Shown piece after piece: positions 17,191-27,410 of a stretch of 64,000 bases of DNA. Each line of letters starts with the position of its first letter. Position 1 is the stretch's first letter. Position numbers and translations under genes: made by a program. Below the pieces are notes generated by a model. It saw only the letters and a list, made by a program, of their open reading frames with translations, ran no database searches and was not told the DNA's origin. The DNA comes from an uncultured Clostridia bacterium (lineage in GTDB: Bacteria; Bacillota; Clostridia; TANB77; CAG-508). Location: NCBI GenBank assembly GCA_934178475.1, contig CAKPQH010000009.1, positions 1-64,000 on the forward strand. The letters are read 5' to 3'.

Positions 17191-18837
17191 CTAACCTTCA
17201 ATAATCCTTAGTATATTTGCTTCTAAATCTTTCATTTTTTCATTTATTCTGAATATATCTTCATCTTTCAATTTTTTATTACTTATATCCTCTTTTACAG
17301 AATCTTTCATATCATCTATTTCGTCTTGTAATTTATTTAATCTCTCTAAAACTTCATTTCTCATTGTAAAATATTTTGGTGTAGCAACCTTTCCTGTCAT
17401 AACAACTTGATCTTTTAATTCATATGATTCACCATAGCTAGGTACAATAACAGGAATGCCTGTTTCTTCTTCTATTTTTTCTTTTAAAACAAATTCAGAT
17501 TCTTCTTCTCCATGCACTAAAAATACATTTTTAGGTTTTTGGTCTTTAAATGAATATACAAAGTTAAGTAACCATTCTTGATCTGCATGACCTGAATATC
17601 CTTCTATATATTCTATTCTAGCATTTACTGCAATTTCTTCCCCAAATATTTTAACTTTCTTAGCTCCATGTACTATGCTATATCCTAAAGTTCCAGGGGC
17701 TTGATATCCAACAAATAGTATTGTATTTTTAGGATTCCATAAATTATGTTTTAAATGATGTTTTATTCTACCAACTTCACACATACCACTTGCAGATATT
17801 ATAATTGATGGTATTGTATTTTCGTTTAATGCTTTAGATTCATCAGCTGTTTCTGTAAATTTAAGGCCTGGAAATTCTAATGGATTATCTCCTTGACAAA
17901 TTGCATGTTTAGTTTCTTCATCAAATAATTCCATATTTTCTCTAAACACTTCTGTTGCTGAAATAGCAAGTGGACTATCTACATAAACAGGTGCTTTCAT
18001 AAGCGTTTTATATTGTTTCATAAATTCTTCATCATTTCTTGTTTCTTTTATCTTATTTATTTCATATAATATTTCTTGTGTTCTACCAACGGCGAATGAA
18101 GGTATAACAACATTTCCACCATTATCTAATGTTTCTGAAACTATTTTTAAGAATAATTCTGCTTTTTGATCATTTCTAATATGAAGTCTACTTCCATATG
18201 TTGATTCCATAATAACATAATCTGCTGACTCTATCATTGTTGGTTCATTAAGTAAAGGCATATCATTATTTCCAATATCTCCTGAAAATACAATCTTTTC
18301 TTCTTTCTTTCCTTCTTTTGCCCAAACTTCTATAATACTTGAACCTAACATATGTCCTGCATCATTAAATCTTACATGAATTTCCGGAGAAACTTCTATT
18401 ATTTCATCATATTGTATAGGTACAAATATTTCCAAACATCTTGCGGCATCTTCTGCTGTATATAATGGTGGTAAAGGTTTTTCACCTTTTCTTTCTCTTT
18501 TTCTATTTTGCCATTCAACTTCCATTTCTTGTATATGCCCACTATCTGGAAGCATTATGCTACATAAATCACATGTTGCCTTATGTGCATATACTGGATT
18601 TCTAAATCCTTCATTATATAATTTTGGTATTCTTCCTGAATGGTCAATATGTGCATGTGTTAATAACATGAAATCAATTTCAGCTGGATTATAAGCAAAA
18701 GGTTCTTCATTTTCATATTCTTCTTCAGCTTTTCCTTGATACATTCCACAATCCACTAAAAATTTTTTTCCTGCAGCTTCTACTAAAAAATTTGAACCTG
18801 TAACAGTTCTAGCCGCTCCTAAAAAAGTAATTTTCAT
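17191..18837 (-). CDS. Metallo-beta-lactamase/beta-CASP RNA-processing nuclease
   Basis: A 548-residue member of the YSH1/CPSF73-like bacterial family. The metal site is intact: LTHAHIDHSGRIP (HAHIDH 61-66), NDAGHMLGSS, VFSGDIGN and a later HADQEWL. The beta-CASP insertion includes VVIPSFAVGRTQEIL, and the RNA-specificity region includes VHGEEES. The C-terminal 60 residues form a coiled coil. It probably cleaves RNA in the cytosol. It is 18 bases after the unknown coiled-coil gene and 28 before GH15. Confidence 0.9.
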   Translation of the reverse strand: MKITFLGAARTVTGSNFLVEAAGKKFLVDCGMYQGKAEEEYENEEPFAYNPAEIDFMLLTHAHIDHSGRIPKLYNEGFRNPVYAHKATCDLCSIMLPDSGHIQEMEVEWQNRKRERKGEKPLPPLYTAEDAARCLEIFVPIQYDEIIEVSPEIHVRFNDAGHMLGSSIIEVWAKEGKKEEKIVFSGDIGNNDMPLLNEPTMIESADYVIMESTYGSRLHIRNDQKAELFLKIVSETLDNGGNVVIPSFAVGRTQEILYEINKIKETRNDEEFMKQYKTLMKAPVYVDSPLAISATEVFRENMELFDEETKHAICQGDNPLEFPGLKFTETADESKALNENTIPSIIISASGMCEVGRIKHHLKHNLWNPKNTILFVGYQAPGTLGYSIVHGAKKVKIFGEEIAVNARIEYIEGYSGHADQEWLLNFVYSFKDQKPKNVFLVHGEEESEFVLKEKIEEETGIPVIVPSYGESYELKDQVVMTGKVATPKYFTMRNEVLERLNKLQDEIDDMKDSVKEDISNKKLKDEDIFRINEKMKDLEANILRIIEG

Positions 18838-18855
18838 ATTTTATCCTTCTTTCTC

Positions 18856-20430
18856 TTATATAAATAATTTTATCTTTTTATTTAATCTTACATTTAAATC
18901 CTTCTTTTTAAGATTTCTCTCTATTTTAATTCTTTCATCATTTGTCTTTTCATCTAAAAATTGAAGAAATAAATTTTCTTTTTCCTTTTGTATTTTAAAA
19001 TTAATATCTTCTAATGATATAATTCTTAATTCAAAAATATTTTTTAGAATATAATAATTAATATTTCTATCTTTAGATACTTCCGTTAATACTTTCATTT
19101 CTATTGCTTTATTAATAATTTTTCTTTCTATATGTTCAAAATCATTTAACAGCTCTTTATTTGTTCCTATACTGTTTCCATCTTGAAATGGAATCAATTT
19201 ATAATATCTTAATTCATATAATATTTCTACTATTTCCTCTTTATCATTTGCATTATCAATCTTTTTCTCAAATGCTTCCATTATTTCTTTTTGGAATATA
19301 ATGATTTCACTATAAATTCTTGTTTCTCTATCTGATTCATTTAACAATTCATAACGTTTTAGCTCGTTTTCTATTTTTCTACATTTTTCAATATATTTCT
19401 CAGGTTTAATAGATATATTATTTTCATCTATATTTTTAAGTAATTCTTCTCTTTCAGCTTTCAACATTTGCGTTAAAATCCTTAAACTAAAAATCTTTTT
19501 TTCCAAAGGAAGATTACTATTTTGTCTTTCATATTCATCTTTAAGTAATGCTTTATTATTAATAATAGAATCTATTTTTCGAATTCTTCTGTTTTTTTTC
19601 TTATTATCTTCTATTACAAAATTTACATACTCTTCTTTATTTTTTATTCTACTATATTCTTCTTCTAACTCTTCCTTTCTTTTTTTAAATTTATTTAATC
19701 CTTCTTTGTCTACTTGCAAATCAATTAATACTGCTATCTCAAATAATTTTTCTAAAAGTTGATTTGTTAAATCAATTCCATATAATTCATTTAATATATC
19801 TCCAAATATTTGTAAATAGTTCAAATCAATATTATTATCATTTGTCCATTTTTCAAACATACTATTATCTACTAAAAATAACAAATCTTGGTATATTAAA
19901 TTATAATATTTATTCTCAATATCCTTACTGACTATATTCCATGAAAATCCATTAAAATCCCTTAATGGTTCTATAACATTAATATTATTACCAACATTTA
20001 ACAAGTCTGTTAATGTTTTATTTAATAATTCATTTTTACTTCTTATTATATCTTCTTTTTTATCCATTTTAGCTAAAGCATATAATACTTTTCTTTCAAT
20101 TGGATATGCAAGAATGACTTTTTCTTCTTTATCTATCTTGAAACTCTTTCCTTCTAATAATGTTTCTTTTTCAGAATTTGGAGATATCAATTCTATTTTT
20201 TTACACTCTTGAATTAAACTTATCAATTTATTTATATACTCTTCTTTTGATAACACATTCTTTTTAATTTTAGAATAATCTTTATATGATATTTCAATTT
20301 TATATAACATATCAAGAAGAAGACTTTTCGTTTTTTCGTCAAAATCTTTTTCAGACAAAACTTCTTCTAATTTGTTATTATAATCTTTTTGAATTATTTT
20401 TCCTAAAAGTTTATCTTTTCCCTTTTTCAA
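18856..20430 (-). CDS. Conserved coiled-coil protein of unknown function
   Basis: I do not recognise the family. The 524 residues are soluble, rich in Lys, Glu and Ile, and mostly helical, with a strong coiled coil at about 255-375. No transmembrane segment, signal peptide or catalytic motif is visible. It lies 27 bases after the kinase gene and 18 bases before the MBL nuclease, so it belongs to the ftsK operon. The very AT-rich codon use matches its neighbours. Confidence 0.8.
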   Translation of the reverse strand: MKKGKDKLLGKIIQKDYNNKLEEVLSEKDFDEKTKSLLLDMLYKIEISYKDYSKIKKNVLSKEEYINKLISLIQECKKIELISPNSEKETLLEGKSFKIDKEEKVILAYPIERKVLYALAKMDKKEDIIRSKNELLNKTLTDLLNVGNNINVIEPLRDFNGFSWNIVSKDIENKYYNLIYQDLLFLVDNSMFEKWTNDNNIDLNYLQIFGDILNELYGIDLTNQLLEKLFEIAVLIDLQVDKEGLNKFKKRKEELEEEYSRIKNKEEYVNFVIEDNKKKNRRIRKIDSIINNKALLKDEYERQNSNLPLEKKIFSLRILTQMLKAEREELLKNIDENNISIKPEKYIEKCRKIENELKRYELLNESDRETRIYSEIIIFQKEIMEAFEKKIDNANDKEEIVEILYELRYYKLIPFQDGNSIGTNKELLNDFEHIERKIINKAIEMKVLTEVSKDRNINYYILKNIFELRIISLEDINFKIQKEKENLFLQFLDEKTNDERIKIERNLKKKDLNVRLNKKIKLFI

Positions 20431-20457
20431 AATCTTCTCCTTCTTTCAAAATTATTC

Positions 20458-21600
20458 TTATATTCCATATTTTTTTACTATCTCTATCAGTTTTTCCTCA
20501 TTTTGTTCAATTTGCTTTAAAATCTCTATTTGTACTTTAGCTCTATATAAATTATGATCTTCTATATCCTTGTTTACATTAAAATATATATCCCCATTTA
20601 AGTAATCTGCCATAAATCTTAATGCATTTTCATATGTCATCATCCATGCTCCAAGTAATAAAGTATTTCGTTCCTCTTTAGTTACAACGTATTTCATACC
20701 CTCTAAAAATCCTTTTGTAAATGCTTCAAATCTATCTAAATTAACAATTACTTTAGATAAATCTTGTTCATCTTCCTCAGCAAGCGAAATACTTGTCCTT
20801 ACGCCTTCACCGAAATCATATGCTAAAGCTCCTGGCATTACCGTATCTAAATCAATTAAACATACTGACTTATTTGTATTTTTATCAAATAAAATATTAC
20901 TCAATTTTGCGTCATTATGAGTCACCCTATATGGTATTTTTCCACTTTCTAACATATTTATTATTATATATGTTTTTTCTGTTCTTTTTCCATCTAATAA
21001 AAAGTCTATACTTTCTTTTGCTCTACTGAATCTTTCATGTCTTTTTTGTTTATTTTCTTCATTACTTAAAGCTTCTATCAATTGGTTTAATCTATTTGGT
21101 GTATGATGAAATTTTGGTATTATTTCATTTAAATTACTTGTATCAAAACCATCTAAATACTTTTGAAATTTTCCGATTGCTTTACCTGATTCATACAAAA
21201 TATTTAAATCATCAGTTGTTAAAAATGTTTTCGTATTTTGTATAAATTTTTCCATTCTCCAATTTTCATCACAAATTGAATACATATTATTATCAATTGT
21301 ATCCATCATCATTAATGTAATTCTATCTAAATCTTCTTCATTTTCGTTTGCTTTTTTTCTAATATATTCTGTTATATTTTTTATATTTAACATCAATTCT
21401 TCTAACTTTGGAAATATATCTGTATTAACATATTGTAAAATATATTCTTTGTTTTCTCCAAAATCATCATATATTATTTTGTACGTTTTATTTATATGTC
21501 CACTTTCTAAAATCTCAACATCAATAGGATTACCTTGGACTCTAAATTTTTTTGCCTTTTCAAGCAAATAATTTTTATCATTAAACTCTTCTTTTAACAT
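20458..21600 (-). CDS. APH/NahK-like phosphotransferase
   Basis: A 380-residue small-molecule kinase of the aminoglycoside-phosphotransferase fold. The catalytic loop reads VTHNDAKLSNILFD (near 222-235) and the metal motif VCLIDLDTVMPGALAYDFG follows. The DLDTVMPG wording resembles N-acetylhexosamine kinases (NahK) rather than drug-resistance enzymes, so a sugar substrate is likely but unproven. The ATG at 21600 overlaps the TAA of ftsK (TAATG), indicating translational coupling; the upstream frame extension lies inside ftsK. Confidence 0.82.
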   Translation of the reverse strand: MLKEEFNDKNYLLEKAKKFRVQGNPIDVEILESGHINKTYKIIYDDFGENKEYILQYVNTDIFPKLEELMLNIKNITEYIRKKANENEEDLDRITLMMMDTIDNNMYSICDENWRMEKFIQNTKTFLTTDDLNILYESGKAIGKFQKYLDGFDTSNLNEIIPKFHHTPNRLNQLIEALSNEENKQKRHERFSRAKESIDFLLDGKRTEKTYIIINMLESGKIPYRVTHNDAKLSNILFDKNTNKSVCLIDLDTVMPGALAYDFGEGVRTSISLAEEDEQDLSKVIVNLDRFEAFTKGFLEGMKYVVTKEERNTLLLGAWMMTYENALRFMADYLNGDIYFNVNKDIEDHNLYRAKVQIEILKQIEQNEEKLIEIVKKYGI

Positions 21601-23993
21601 TATTCTTCTTCCATCATTTTCTTTCCTTGATTCAATTCTGCAAGTTTTTCTATTGTCCATAAAACTTCTCTTGGTTTACTTCCTTGAAAACCTGATATAA
21701 CTCCTCTTGCTTCCATTTGATCAATTATTCTTCCTGCTCTTGAATATCCAACCTTAAATTTTCTTTGTATAAATGATGTTGATGCTTGTCCTGTCTCAAC
21801 AACAACATTTATAGCTTCATCTAAAAATGGATCTGTATCATCATCTTCATCATCACTAATATCTTTTTTATTGTCTCCTTTTGTTTCTTTTTCAATTGAA
21901 TCTAAAATCTTAGTATCATATGTTGCAACTCCATTTGATTTTATAAACTCAACTATACTTTCTACCTCATCATCTGAAACAAATGCTCCTTGTACTCTTG
22001 TAGGTTTAGGTGCTCCTGATGGAAAGAAAAGCATATCTCCTTTTCCCAATAATTTTTCTGCTCCTACTTGGTCAAGTATTGTTCTAGAATCTATTTGTGA
22101 TGATACTGCAAAAGCTATCCTTGAAGGTACATTTGCTTTAATTAATCCTGTTATTACATCTACTGATGGTCTTTGAGTTGCAATTACTAAGTGCATTCCA
22201 GCAGCTCTTGCCTTTTGAGCAAGTCTACATATTGACTCCTCTACTTCTTTTGCTGCAACCATCATTAAGTCTGCTAACTCGTCTATTATTATTACAATTT
22301 GTGGTAATTTTCCTCCATCAACATCATTTTCAACTGCTTTGTTATATCCTTTTAAATCTCTTACTCCTTTTTTAGCAAATAAAGAATATCTATTATCCAT
22401 TTCTTGCACTGCCCATGCTAAAGCACCTGCAGCTTTTTTTGGATCTGTTACAACTGGTATCAATAAATGTGGTATTTCATTATAAACTGAAAGTTCAACT
22501 ACCTTTGGATCTACCATTATCATTTTAACTTCACTTGGTTTTGCATGATAAATTATACTTGTTATTATTGTATTTATACATACACTCTTACCTGAACCTG
22601 TTGATCCAGCGATAAGAACATGTGGCATTTTTGCAATATTTGCTATAACAGCATTTCCAGCTATATCTTTTCCTAATGCTACACTAAGTTTTGATTCTTC
22701 TCTTTGGAAATTTTCATCTTCTATTACTTCTCTTAATGGAACCATTTGTTTTTCTTTATTTGGAACTTCTATTCCTACTGCTTGTTTTCCAGGGATAGGT
22801 GCTTCAATTCTTATTGTTTCAGCTGCTAAATTCAAAGCAATATCATCTGCCAAATTAGCAATTTTACTTACTCTAACTCCCTCAGCAGGTTTTAATTCAT
22901 ATCTTGTAATAGCTGGTCCTACTGAAACATTTTCAACCTTTGCTGATACCCCAAAACTATGTAAAGTTCTTTGAAGTCTTGCTGCAGTTTCTGCTAAAGG
23001 TTTAGTTCCGCCTTTCAAAGCTTTCTTATCTGGTTTACTCAAAAGCTTTATTGGAGGGAATTCATAATTATCTTCTTCAACAGTTAATGTATGTTCCAAT
23101 TGCAATACTTGTTTAGTTTTATCCTCTTTTTTCTCTTCTTCTTGCTTAAATAACATTGTATCTTCTGATACATTTTCCTTTGAATTACCTATAGAGTTAG
23201 CCATACTTGATATAATTGACATTTTAGATTTCTTTTCTGGTCTACTATTATCTTTTAACATTCCTCCATTTAAATTAATTTTTATTTGTTCTTCTAGCTC
23301 TTGTTTCTCATCATTATTACTTTTTTGTATAGCAGCTTCTCTACGAGCCTTTCTTTTTTCCATCATTTCAGCTCTTTGTGCTTTTAATTCTTCTCTGCTT
23401 TCTCTTCTTGCTTCATCTCTTTCTTCTTTTCTTTCTAATGCTCTTTCCAATAATTCACTTATTATTTCCGAAACATTAATTCCAAAAACAAATACAAATA
23501 ACATTATTGCTACTCCAATACTAAGAGCAACTGCACCTGCTTTACCCAATAATTTTACAAGAGGCACAGCAGCCAATGTTCCTATTGCTCCTCCTCCTAC
23601 ATTTGCTCCACCTAATGTATACGCTTTTTTCATTATTTGTGATAAATCTTCATTTATATCAATTGTTCCTTTTGATATTTCATACACACTCATAATAATT
23701 GCAATACTTATAAGTAATATTGCATATTGTACTAATTTTTGAGTAATATATTCATTTTCATTCATACATGCTAATTTTATAGCTATTGCAAAAACTCCTA
23801 TTGGTAGAACATATCTTAAAATTCCTACCATTCCTCCAAAAATTTCATTTAATGTTCCACCAAGACTACCAGAATTAGTATATAATAATATTGCTAAAAG
23901 TGCGCTAAACACTATAGTTCCTACTATACCTACATTCATATTTGCTGCTTGTTTAGACTTTTTCGTGTTATATTTTCTCTTTCTTTTTGCCAT
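21600..23993 (-). CDS. ftsK: DNA translocase FtsK/SpoIIIE
   Basis: A membrane-anchored DNA pump that clears chromosomes from the septum and, in sporulation, fills the forespore. Of 797 residues, the first ~190 hold about four membrane segments, followed by a charged coiled linker (195-300). The motor follows: ALKGGTKPLAETAARLQRTL, Walker A AGSTGSGKS near 461-468, Walker B IVIIIDELADLM, ATQRPSVDVITG, then the DNA-reading gamma domain TSFIQRKFKVGYSRAGRIID near the C-terminus. It begins a six-gene minus-strand operon. Confidence 0.96.
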   Translation of the reverse strand: MAKRKRKYNTKKSKQAANMNVGIVGTIVFSALLAILLYTNSGSLGGTLNEIFGGMVGILRYVLPIGVFAIAIKLACMNENEYITQKLVQYAILLISIAIIMSVYEISKGTIDINEDLSQIMKKAYTLGGANVGGGAIGTLAAVPLVKLLGKAGAVALSIGVAIMLFVFVFGINVSEIISELLERALERKEERDEARRESREELKAQRAEMMEKRKARREAAIQKSNNDEKQELEEQIKINLNGGMLKDNSRPEKKSKMSIISSMANSIGNSKENVSEDTMLFKQEEEKKEDKTKQVLQLEHTLTVEEDNYEFPPIKLLSKPDKKALKGGTKPLAETAARLQRTLHSFGVSAKVENVSVGPAITRYELKPAEGVRVSKIANLADDIALNLAAETIRIEAPIPGKQAVGIEVPNKEKQMVPLREVIEDENFQREESKLSVALGKDIAGNAVIANIAKMPHVLIAGSTGSGKSVCINTIITSIIYHAKPSEVKMIMVDPKVVELSVYNEIPHLLIPVVTDPKKAAGALAWAVQEMDNRYSLFAKKGVRDLKGYNKAVENDVDGGKLPQIVIIIDELADLMMVAAKEVEESICRLAQKARAAGMHLVIATQRPSVDVITGLIKANVPSRIAFAVSSQIDSRTILDQVGAEKLLGKGDMLFFPSGAPKPTRVQGAFVSDDEVESIVEFIKSNGVATYDTKILDSIEKETKGDNKKDISDDEDDDTDPFLDEAINVVVETGQASTSFIQRKFKVGYSRAGRIIDQMEARGVISGFQGSKPREVLWTIEKLAELNQGKKMMEEE

Positions 23994-24082
23994 ACATTAA
24001 CACTCCTTTTGTATATTTATTTTTATATCTTATTTTCATTAATATTAAACCTATTTTTCCAGTTCATATTGTATCAAAACAA

Positions 24083-24126
24083 AATAAAAATAGCAATAAA
24101 AATTACTATTTTTATTGCTATTTTTA
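24083..24126 (-). terminator. Terminator after the glucosaminidase gene
   Basis: Arms AAAATAGCAATAAAAA and its complement around a six-base loop, followed by TATTTTG on the minus strand. Confidence 0.75.
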
Positions 24127-24154
24127 TTATAAACTTAAATTATTATCATTTTTA

Positions 24155-25000
24155 TTATACAATTTGTTTCATGCGTCCATATACTAAACTAACCCATGTA
24201 TCTGATGCTGGGCAGAAACATTTTTTTACACCACTTAATGTTTTTCCATGATAAAATCTTCCTGATGGTGATAAATAATTATCATGTAATTTTTTTGCAG
24301 CTGTCTCTAAACCATTTTCCACTGATGAATATTGAATAAGTTTTCCATTACTCATCAAACTTATATAATTATAAGTTCTTCTATGGTTTGATGCTATATT
24401 CCATCCTGACTCTGCTGAAATAAGTCCACAGAAAAATATTTCATTTATTTCATATTTTTCACATAAATCATATATTAATCCCGCATTTTCTTCAAAGAAT
24501 CCTGATGTATCTGCTTTTACTCCTGCAATTAATGTTATAAAATCTTCTCTTGATAAACCTGTTCTTACTGTTAAGTCCATGTTTTGAGATATTTTGACGT
24601 CTTCAATTTTAGTATATACCACTTCTGGCACTACTTCTTTTACTTCTTCTTGCACTTGTATTTCTTCTACTTTTGCTGTATCTTCAGCTACTTGTTCTTG
24701 TTCTTTTGCTGGCTCTTCTTGTTGAGTTTGTTCTTCATTTCCAGCTACATTTTCTTGTTCTTCAGTTCTTCTTGATTCTGTTAATGATCTTGATGTCACT
24801 ATTTCTTTATTAGTTTCATTATTTTTATTTTCTTCTACTTTTGCTATTTCAATAGTTGTTTCTTCTACTTTGTTTTGTTTTGCTATTTGTACATCTTTAT
24901 ATTTTACATTTAAAGATACCATCATTGCTATAATTATTAATACTAAATTCATGATTGTAATAAGTCTTATCGACCCACTCTTACTCTCATTGTTTTTCAT
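24155..25000 (-). CDS. Membrane-anchored glucosaminidase-domain protein
   Basis: A 281-residue cell-wall enzyme. A basic start is followed by a membrane anchor (IRLITIMNLVLIIIAMMVSL, residues 11-31), then a Glu/Gln/Val-rich spacer to about 140, then a lysozyme-like domain of the endo-beta-N-acetylglucosaminidase family: SGFFEENAGLIYDLCEKYEIN, then FFCGLISAESGWN with the probable catalytic Glu near 199, and CFCPASDTWVSLVYGRMKQI. It should face outward and cut peptidoglycan glycan strands. It has its own terminator and is separate from ftsK. Confidence 0.85.
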   Translation of the reverse strand: MKNNESKSGSIRLITIMNLVLIIIAMMVSLNVKYKDVQIAKQNKVEETTIEIAKVEENKNNETNKEIVTSRSLTESRRTEEQENVAGNEEQTQQEEPAKEQEQVAEDTAKVEEIQVQEEVKEVVPEVVYTKIEDVKISQNMDLTVRTGLSREDFITLIAGVKADTSGFFEENAGLIYDLCEKYEINEIFFCGLISAESGWNIASNHRRTYNYISLMSNGKLIQYSSVENGLETAAKKLHDNYLSPSGRFYHGKTLSGVKKCFCPASDTWVSLVYGRMKQIV

Positions 25001-25073
25001 ATTTTCACTCCTTTTTTTGACGCCAACTATTTCATTATAGCATTTTTTTACACTTTTGTCAAATTTTGCATAT

Positions 25074-25119
25074 GGGGACGCTCCTTTTTTGAAAAAATTT
25101 CCAAAAAAGGAGCGTCCCC
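25074..25119. repeat. Interspersed palindrome, copy 2
   Basis: GGGGACGCTCC, T/A-rich centre, GGAGCGTCCCC, with a single central mismatch. The fourth stem base pair differs from copies 1 and 3 but pairing is kept (compensatory change). Confidence 0.85.
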
Positions 25120-25171
25120 GGTTGTAATTTTTTTCTTCTTACATATTATTAAATAAAAAGGACTGATTTTA

Positions 25172-25960
25172 TTGAATTTTATTTTAGATTTTATAAAAGG
25201 TATTGCTATAGGTGCAGGTGCTATTCTTCCCGGTATTAGTAGTGGAGTTATTTGTGTTATTTTTGGTATATATGAAACCTTACTTAATTGTGTACTAAAT
25301 TTTTTTAAAAATATTAGATATAATTTTAAAATATTATTTCCTTTGGCTTTAGGAAGTTTTGTTGGAATTATACTTTTTGGAAATATATTAAAATATTTTT
25401 TCTATGCTTATCCAATCCAAATTAAATTTATTTTTATTGGTCTAATATTAGGAAGTATTCCCTCTTTAATGAAAGAATCTACATCTAAAACCAAATTTAA
25501 AGTTTCTTATATTTTATATTTATTATTTTCTCTTGCATTAGGTATTTTCCTAGTTTTATTAGAAAAAAATATATCTATAAATATATCTACAACCGAATTT
25601 AATATATTCTTTCTAATTTTATCTGGATTTTTGATGGCAGCAGGAGTAATTATTCCAGGAGTTAGTAGTACTTTAATTTTAATGCTTTTAGGTGTTTATG
25701 ATGCATATTTATTATCTATTTCCACACTATATCTACCCTTTTTAATTCCTATTGGAATTGGATTAATAATAGGTTCTATTGTATTTATGAAACTAACAAA
25801 ATATTTATTAGACAATTATCATGCTCCAACATTTTTTAGTATAATCGGATTTACACTAGGTTCAATATTAGTACTATATCCAGGATTTACTTTTGATATT
25901 AACGGAATAATAAGCATATTTAGTCTTATTTTAGGGTTATGTATTTCTAATTTCTTTTAA
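25172..25960 (+). CDS. DUF368 membrane protein, candidate undecaprenyl-phosphate translocase
   Basis: A 262-residue protein with about eight membrane segments and two inverted halves: FIKGIAIGAGAILPGISSGV near the N-terminus and GFLMAAGVIIPGVSSTLILM near residue 155, the paired signature of DUF368. Members of this family, with DedA proteins, were recently linked to flipping undecaprenyl phosphate back across the membrane. The start is a TTG at 25172 with AAAAGGA nine bases upstream; no ATG fits. The palindrome at 25959-26014 overlaps its stop codon and probably ends transcription. Confidence 0.88.
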   Translation: MNFILDFIKGIAIGAGAILPGISSGVICVIFGIYETLLNCVLNFFKNIRYNFKILFPLALGSFVGIILFGNILKYFFYAYPIQIKFIFIGLILGSIPSLMKESTSKTKFKVSYILYLLFSLALGIFLVLLEKNISINISTTEFNIFFLILSGFLMAAGVIIPGVSSTLILMLLGVYDAYLLSISTLYLPFLIPIGIGLIIGSIVFMKLTKYLLDNYHAPTFFSIIGFTLGSILVLYPGFTFDINGIISIFSLILGLCISNFF

Positions 25961-26014
25961 AAATGGGGACGGTCCTTTTATGAAAATTTTCATAAAAGGA
26001 CCGTCCCCATTTTT
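25959..26014. repeat. Interspersed palindrome, copy 3, between convergent genes
   Basis: A perfect 56-bp palindrome (AAAAATGGGGACGGTCC, centre, complement) that overlaps the stop codons of both the + gene ending at 25960 and the - gene ending at 26013. Flanking T runs make it a likely bidirectional terminator as well. Confidence 0.88.
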
Positions 26015-27242
26015 ATTTTTTTCTTCTTATTATCCAACCTTCTTCACTTTTTATTGGAAGTTTTATTTTTACTTTTTGTCCACTCTTTCCTGGATTCACA
26101 AAATCTATCTCTTCATCTGTATCTATATCCCATAACTTTTCTATCTTAAATTCTATTGGTTCTAATTTGTAAGGAACTATTAACTCCAAACTGTCTCCTA
26201 TAGCTAATCTATTTCTAATCTCAATGACAGATTTAGTTTCATCATATTTTATTACTTTTCCACCAAATTCATAGTCATTATTATATTGTCGTCCTTCATA
26301 TTCTTGTATGTCTTTGTTATTCCTATCATTAAAGTAAAAAGTTGTTAATCCTCTTGTTTTTACTTTTTCTATTTCTTTCATATATTTTTTTTCATCATAG
26401 TTTTCAGGATTTTTATAATAATCATCAATAGCGTTTCTATAAACATTTATTATACTTGCTAAGTAATATTCTGTTTTTAATCTTCCTTCTATCTTTAAAC
26501 TATCAATTCCCATTTCAATTATTTCTGGAATTTCATTTATTAAGCATAAGTCTTTTGAAGAAAGTATACTTGTTGAATGTTCTTCTATTTCAACAGGCAT
26601 CATATTTCCCGGATTGTTTTTTTCTTCTAAATACATATTATATGACCATCTACAACTTTGAGCACAATCTCCTTGGTTTGCACTTCTTCCTGCTAAAAAG
26701 TCACTTAGAAAACATCTTCCTGAATATGAAAAGCATATCGCTCCATGTACAAATATTTCTATTTCCATATCCTTTGGCTTATTTTCCATTATATATTTTA
26801 ATTGCTCTTTATTTAATTCTCTTGCCATAATCATTCTTTTGCAACCTTGATTATACCAGAAATTACATGCTTCTAAGCTAACCAAATTTGACTGTGTACT
26901 TACATTTATATTTACACTTGGAGCATATTTTTTTATAACTTCAATTACTCCTGGATCTGCTGCTATTATCCCATCTGGTTTAACTTCTTCTAATCTTTTT
27001 ACCATTTCTATTATTTCTGGATACTTTTCATCAAATGCAAATATATTAAGTGTAACATATATTTTTTTATTTATTGAATGTGCATATTCTATTGTTTTTA
27101 TCAAATCATCATCTTTCATATCTGCTCTTGTTCTAAGAGATAATGAAGATGTACCACAATACACCGCATCTGCTCCATACATAAAAGCAATTTTTGCTTT
27201 TTCAAAAGAACCTGCTGGTGCTAATAATTCTACCTTATTCAT
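26013..27242 (-). CDS. U32 peptidase family, TrhP-like tRNA hydroxylation protein
   Basis: The 409-residue protein has the U32 pattern: MNKVELLAPAGSFEKAKIA at the start, GADAVYCG, and the cysteine cluster SGRCFLSDFLAGRSANQGDC followed by AQSCRW (near 173-200), then SSKDLC and DSLKIEGR. In Bacillus, U32 proteins YrrN/YrrO (TrhP) make 5-hydroxyuridine at tRNA position 34, and YrrM (TrmR) methylates it. A TrmR-like gene lies upstream at 28296-28880, separated by a gene on the other strand. I therefore favour tRNA modification over proteolysis. Confidence 0.88.
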   Translation of the reverse strand: MNKVELLAPAGSFEKAKIAFMYGADAVYCGTSSLSLRTRADMKDDDLIKTIEYAHSINKKIYVTLNIFAFDEKYPEIIEMVKRLEEVKPDGIIAADPGVIEVIKKYAPSVNINVSTQSNLVSLEACNFWYNQGCKRMIMARELNKEQLKYIMENKPKDMEIEIFVHGAICFSYSGRCFLSDFLAGRSANQGDCAQSCRWSYNMYLEEKNNPGNMMPVEIEEHSTSILSSKDLCLINEIPEIIEMGIDSLKIEGRLKTEYYLASIINVYRNAIDDYYKNPENYDEKKYMKEIEKVKTRGLTTFYFNDRNNKDIQEYEGRQYNNDYEFGGKVIKYDETKSVIEIRNRLAIGDSLELIVPYKLEPIEFKIEKLWDIDTDEEIDFVNPGKSGQKVKIKLPIKSEEGWIIRRKK

Positions 27243-27323
27243 AATCTTTTTTCTTCCTTTTTATCTTTCTCTTATTTTAAAATACTTTTTAAGTATATCA
27301 CAAAAACCGACATTTTTCAAGCA

Positions 27324-27352
27324 TTGACTGTATTTATAAAATATGTTATAAT
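27324..27352 (+). promoter_or_regulatory. Sigma-A promoter of the RelA/SpoT-type gene
   Basis: TTGACT (27324-27329), 17-base spacer, TATAAT (27347-27352). Confidence 0.85.
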
Positions 27353-27410
27353 AAGTTGCTTGGCAAAATTGTCTTGCAAAATTTTACTTAAAGAGGAGGC
27401 CATTCAAAAT

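Noticed and set aside
12017..26014. GGGGAC palindromes as a CRISPR array.
   Set aside because: Copies are kilobases apart, fully palindromic and without spacers or cas genes.
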